Assembly (NCBI GenBank): GCA_919901745.1
Contig: CAKKPP010000003.1
Span: forward strand, 232,738 to 296,737
Source of the DNA: Chloroflexota bacterium
GTDB taxonomy: Bacteria; Chloroflexota; Limnocylindria; Limnocylindrales; CSP1-4
DNA: 64,000 nucleotides
Direction of reading: 5' to 3'
In this document: positions 62,401 to 64,000 of the stretch, in pieces
Numbering within the stretch: position 1 is the first letter of the stretch
Layout: every line of letters begins with the position of its first letter
The notes under the pieces: model-generated
What the model was told of the DNA's origin: nothing
Seen by the model: only the letters and a program-made list of their open reading frames with translations
Databases searched by the model: none
Program-made: the position numbers and the translations under genes

Positions 62401-62476
62401 GGGGGAGTAGCTCAGCGGTGAGAGCAGCCGTCTTATACACGGCCGGTCCCTGGTTCGAATCCAGGCTCCCCTACCA
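62401..62476 (+). tRNA. tRNA with anticodon UAU (tRNA-Ile, reads AUA)
   Basis: Full cloverleaf: acceptor GGGGGAG with CTCCCCT, D-arm GCTC/GAGC, anticodon stem GCCGT/ACGGC, 7-nt loop CTTATAC (anticodon TAT at 34-36, A37), 5-nt variable region, T-arm CCTGG-TTCGAAT-CCAGG, discriminator A and encoded CCA. Reading AUA with UAU is uncommon in bacteria, which normally use a lysidine-modified CAU anticodon. Confidence 0.92.
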
Positions 62477-62512
62477 GTACCGTATGGTCGCAGGCGCGCG
62501 AGCGCTCCAGTC

Positions 62513-63304
62513 TCAGACGCGTTGGCGGAGGCGGTCCAGGATCTCTTCACGCCGATCCGGGCTCAGGGAGCGCTGAACCGGCAGCGAGGCAAGCCACGCG
62601 GGGAGTTGCGCCGCCGTGATCACGGCGCAGCTCGGCGTCCGCGAAATGGTGTCGTCCGGTGCAACCACCGCAGCATGGACCTTGACGACGAAGTCCTGGT
62701 CGCCGTCGGCGAACCAGCGGCGGATGCGGTCTGCGTCCCGCCCTGCCCGTTCGAGCGGATTCTCGATCGGGACCCACTGGCCGTCCACGGTCCGCGCTTC
62801 CCAGCTCTCGCCGCGATGCCGGCTCACGGCGGGAGGAGGCAGCTCCTCGATGACGGCCACGCCGAACGGGCCGATCACCAGCTCGGGGATCAATCGCCCA
62901 TCCGGGAGACGAACACGGGTTGCAATCGAACAGTCCTCGCCGATGGCAGCCGCTGCCCGAAGCGCCGGCGTCACGCGAGGTCGCGTCGTCGCCTGGTCCA
63001 GAACCGTGGCCAGCCGAACGGCGCCGGCAAGTCCAAACCCGGCGGGCGCCGTGAGCGCGAACGACCATGCCGCAATACCGGCCAGGATCTCTCCCGGAGC
63101 CGGCCTGCCGGATGGGGTGAACTGGCTCAGGAACGGTGTTCCAAAGATCAGGAAGCCGAGGATGATGGCGCCCACGAACAGGACCCCACCGACGAGCAAC
63201 CCGCGCAGGACATCGCCGCGCTCACTGGGCCGGCGGACGGTGGTTGACTGGATGATCTGCACACGGTCATGGTGGGCCACTGGCGCCCCAGGACCAATGA
63301 CCAC
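62513..63304 (-). CDS. Membrane protein with NERD-like domain
   Basis: A protein of 263 residues. Two TM segments (LRGLLVGGVLFVGAIILGFLIF and IAAWSFALTAPAGFGLAGAV) precede a domain with NERD (nuclease-related) layout: RVRLPDGRLIPELVIGPFGVAVIEELP, then WVPIENPLERAGRDADRIRRWF and VHAAVVAPD. The catalytic Asp-Glu-x-Lys positions read ELVIG...IEELP, so the essential Lys appears lost and nuclease activity is doubtful. GTG start; divergent from the last gene across 235 bp without ORFs. Confidence 0.68.
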   Translation of the reverse strand: MVIGPGAPVAHHDRVQIIQSTTVRRPSERGDVLRGLLVGGVLFVGAIILGFLIFGTPFLSQFTPSGRPAPGEILAGIAAWSFALTAPAGFGLAGAVRLATVLDQATTRPRVTPALRAAAAIGEDCSIATRVRLPDGRLIPELVIGPFGVAVIEELPPPAVSRHRGESWEARTVDGQWVPIENPLERAGRDADRIRRWFADGDQDFVVKVHAAVVAPDDTISRTPSCAVITAAQLPAWLASLPVQRSLSPDRREEILDRLRQRV

Positions 63305-63539
63305 TTCGGGCTAGCCGGGCGGCGCCAAGATGTTCAGCGGCCACCACGCTCCCGACAAGACCACACCGGCCGCGTTGGCAGGGCGCACCACGATCGAGAC
63401 GGCCGACCCTGGAAGTACGTCGACCGATCGGGACGAACCGCTTGCCGGTAGGGGGACGCCCGTACCATTGTCACGTGCCCGGCGCACGGGCCATCCTCGG
63501 CAGGCCGGGTGATCATGCCCGGGTGCAAGGGATTTGCCT

Positions 63540-64000
63540 GTGCCCGTATTCCCGCGAGTGACGTCCCCGTCCAGCGCGCGAACCTGGCGATACGCCATGT
63601 TGATGGCGGTCGTCCTCGCGTTCGCGATGGCCTGGCCGGTTGCCGCCGTGAGCGGGCCAACAAAGGTCTCGGATCCCGTTGCGACCCCGACGGCCGCGAC
63701 ACCCGCGACAACGATCTCGTTCGGCGTGACCTACCGGAACCGGGAGGGCTCGCCGCCAGATTACGTGCGCGTTGTCATCGACGGCGTTGCGCGCGACATG
63801 ATTGGCTCGGGCGATACGTGGAAAGCGGGCGTTCGCTTCTCGTTCAGCACGCAGCTCCCGATCGGCACCCATGAGGTGGCGTTTACCGCACAGGATCGAG
63901 ACAGGTTCAGCGACACGATCGCCGGGCCCGTCGTAACGGTCGTACCGGCGCCGACCCCAGCCCCGACACCGACTTCAACGCCCGCACCGGCGCCGACCCC
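63540..64000 (+). CDS. Secreted protein with Pro/Thr/Ala linker, 3' truncated
   Basis: From GTG 63540 the frame stays open to the window end. N-terminus: basic (RVTSPSSARTWRY), hydrophobic signal (AMLMAVVLAFAMAWPVAAV), then a beta-rich domain (TISFGVTYRNREGSPPDYVRVVIDG...VRFSFSTQLPIGTHEVAFTAQD) resembling an Ig-like module, then a linker of repeated PTP/APTP units that is cut off. The C-terminal function lies outside the window. Linker style matches the FecR-type protein at 34034. Confidence 0.8.
   Translation, partial: MPVFPRVTSPSSARTWRYAMLMAVVLAFAMAWPVAAVSGPTKVSDPVATPTAATPATTISFGVTYRNREGSPPDYVRVVIDGVARDMIGSGDTWKAGVRFSFSTQLPIGTHEVAFTAQDRDRFSDTIAGPVVTVVPAPTPAPTPTSTPAPAPT

Overview
The window is a visibly G+C-rich, gene-dense bacterial chromosome segment with short intergenic gaps and many 4-bp ATGA/GTGA overlaps. 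No rRNA, insertion sequence, phage block or CRISPR array is visible. Several features point to Chloroflexota (Limnocylindria-like lineages) or, less likely, an actinomycete: the CysO/CysM/Mec cysteine pathway, polyphosphate glucokinase, an F420-type LLM oxidoreductase, SufU, Pro/Thr-rich secreted linkers, and many genes with a TAnnnT -10 box 6-10 nt before the start codon (leaderless mRNAs). This is inference; no taxonomic marker is present.

Layout. 1-1.9 kb: the 3' end of a DUF4143 ATPase, a DUF5674 pair and an orphan antitoxin-like gene. 1.9-8.1 kb: a plus-strand sulfur block: sufU, a Cys-codon leader ORF, a rhodanese-E1 fusion (moeZ-like), a MoaD-like carrier (cysO), a second Cys-codon leader ORF, carbonic anhydrase, 1-Cys peroxiredoxin, a second rhodanese-E1 gene, cysM and the JAMM peptidase mec. 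The two fusion genes carry an apparently identical 877-bp E1 module behind different rhodanese domains. 8.2-14.6 kb (minus): universal stress protein, a complete ECF importer with a nucleoside hydrolase, and a secreted C39-like protein. 14.7-19.7 kb: purKE, an HtrA-like protease divergent from an HxlR regulator across a palindrome, a Nudix hydrolase and small membrane proteins. 19.7-28.8 kb (minus): aldehyde dehydrogenase, KefB-like antiporter, polyphosphate glucokinase, SDR, glutamine-synthetase-family enzyme and APC permease. The GS/permease/ALDH set suggests gamma-glutamylated amine use.

28.8-34 kb and 38.2-42.1 kb: a split phenylacetate (PAA) set: paaF-like, paaG-like, then TetR-paaABCD; paaH and paaJ follow at 47.4-49.7 kb. 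paaE and paaK are absent. Between the halves lie an ECF sigma factor, a FecR-type membrane protein and a secreted protein that share a fibronectin-III-like repeat. 42.1-47.3 kb: a beta-propeller lipoprotein, a Tat-exported amidohydrolase, a PadR unit, VapBC and a cyclase remnant. 50-56 kb: an A-type Fe-S carrier with a terminator, a molybdopterin oxidoreductase broken by one in-frame amber codon, and a complete osmoprotectant ABC importer. 56-64 kb: LLM oxidoreductase, acetyltransferase, ATP-dependent DNA ligase, sulfurtransferase, PLP enzyme, a tRNA with anticodon UAU, a NERD-like membrane protein and a secreted protein cut by the window end.

The strongest candidate for something under-described is the sulfur block. 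It combines reversed-order rhodanese-E1 fusions, a duplicated E1 module, a carrier whose Gly-Gly is buried 11 residues from its end, and two leader ORFs with Cys-X-Cys codons that could act as cysteine-sensing attenuators.
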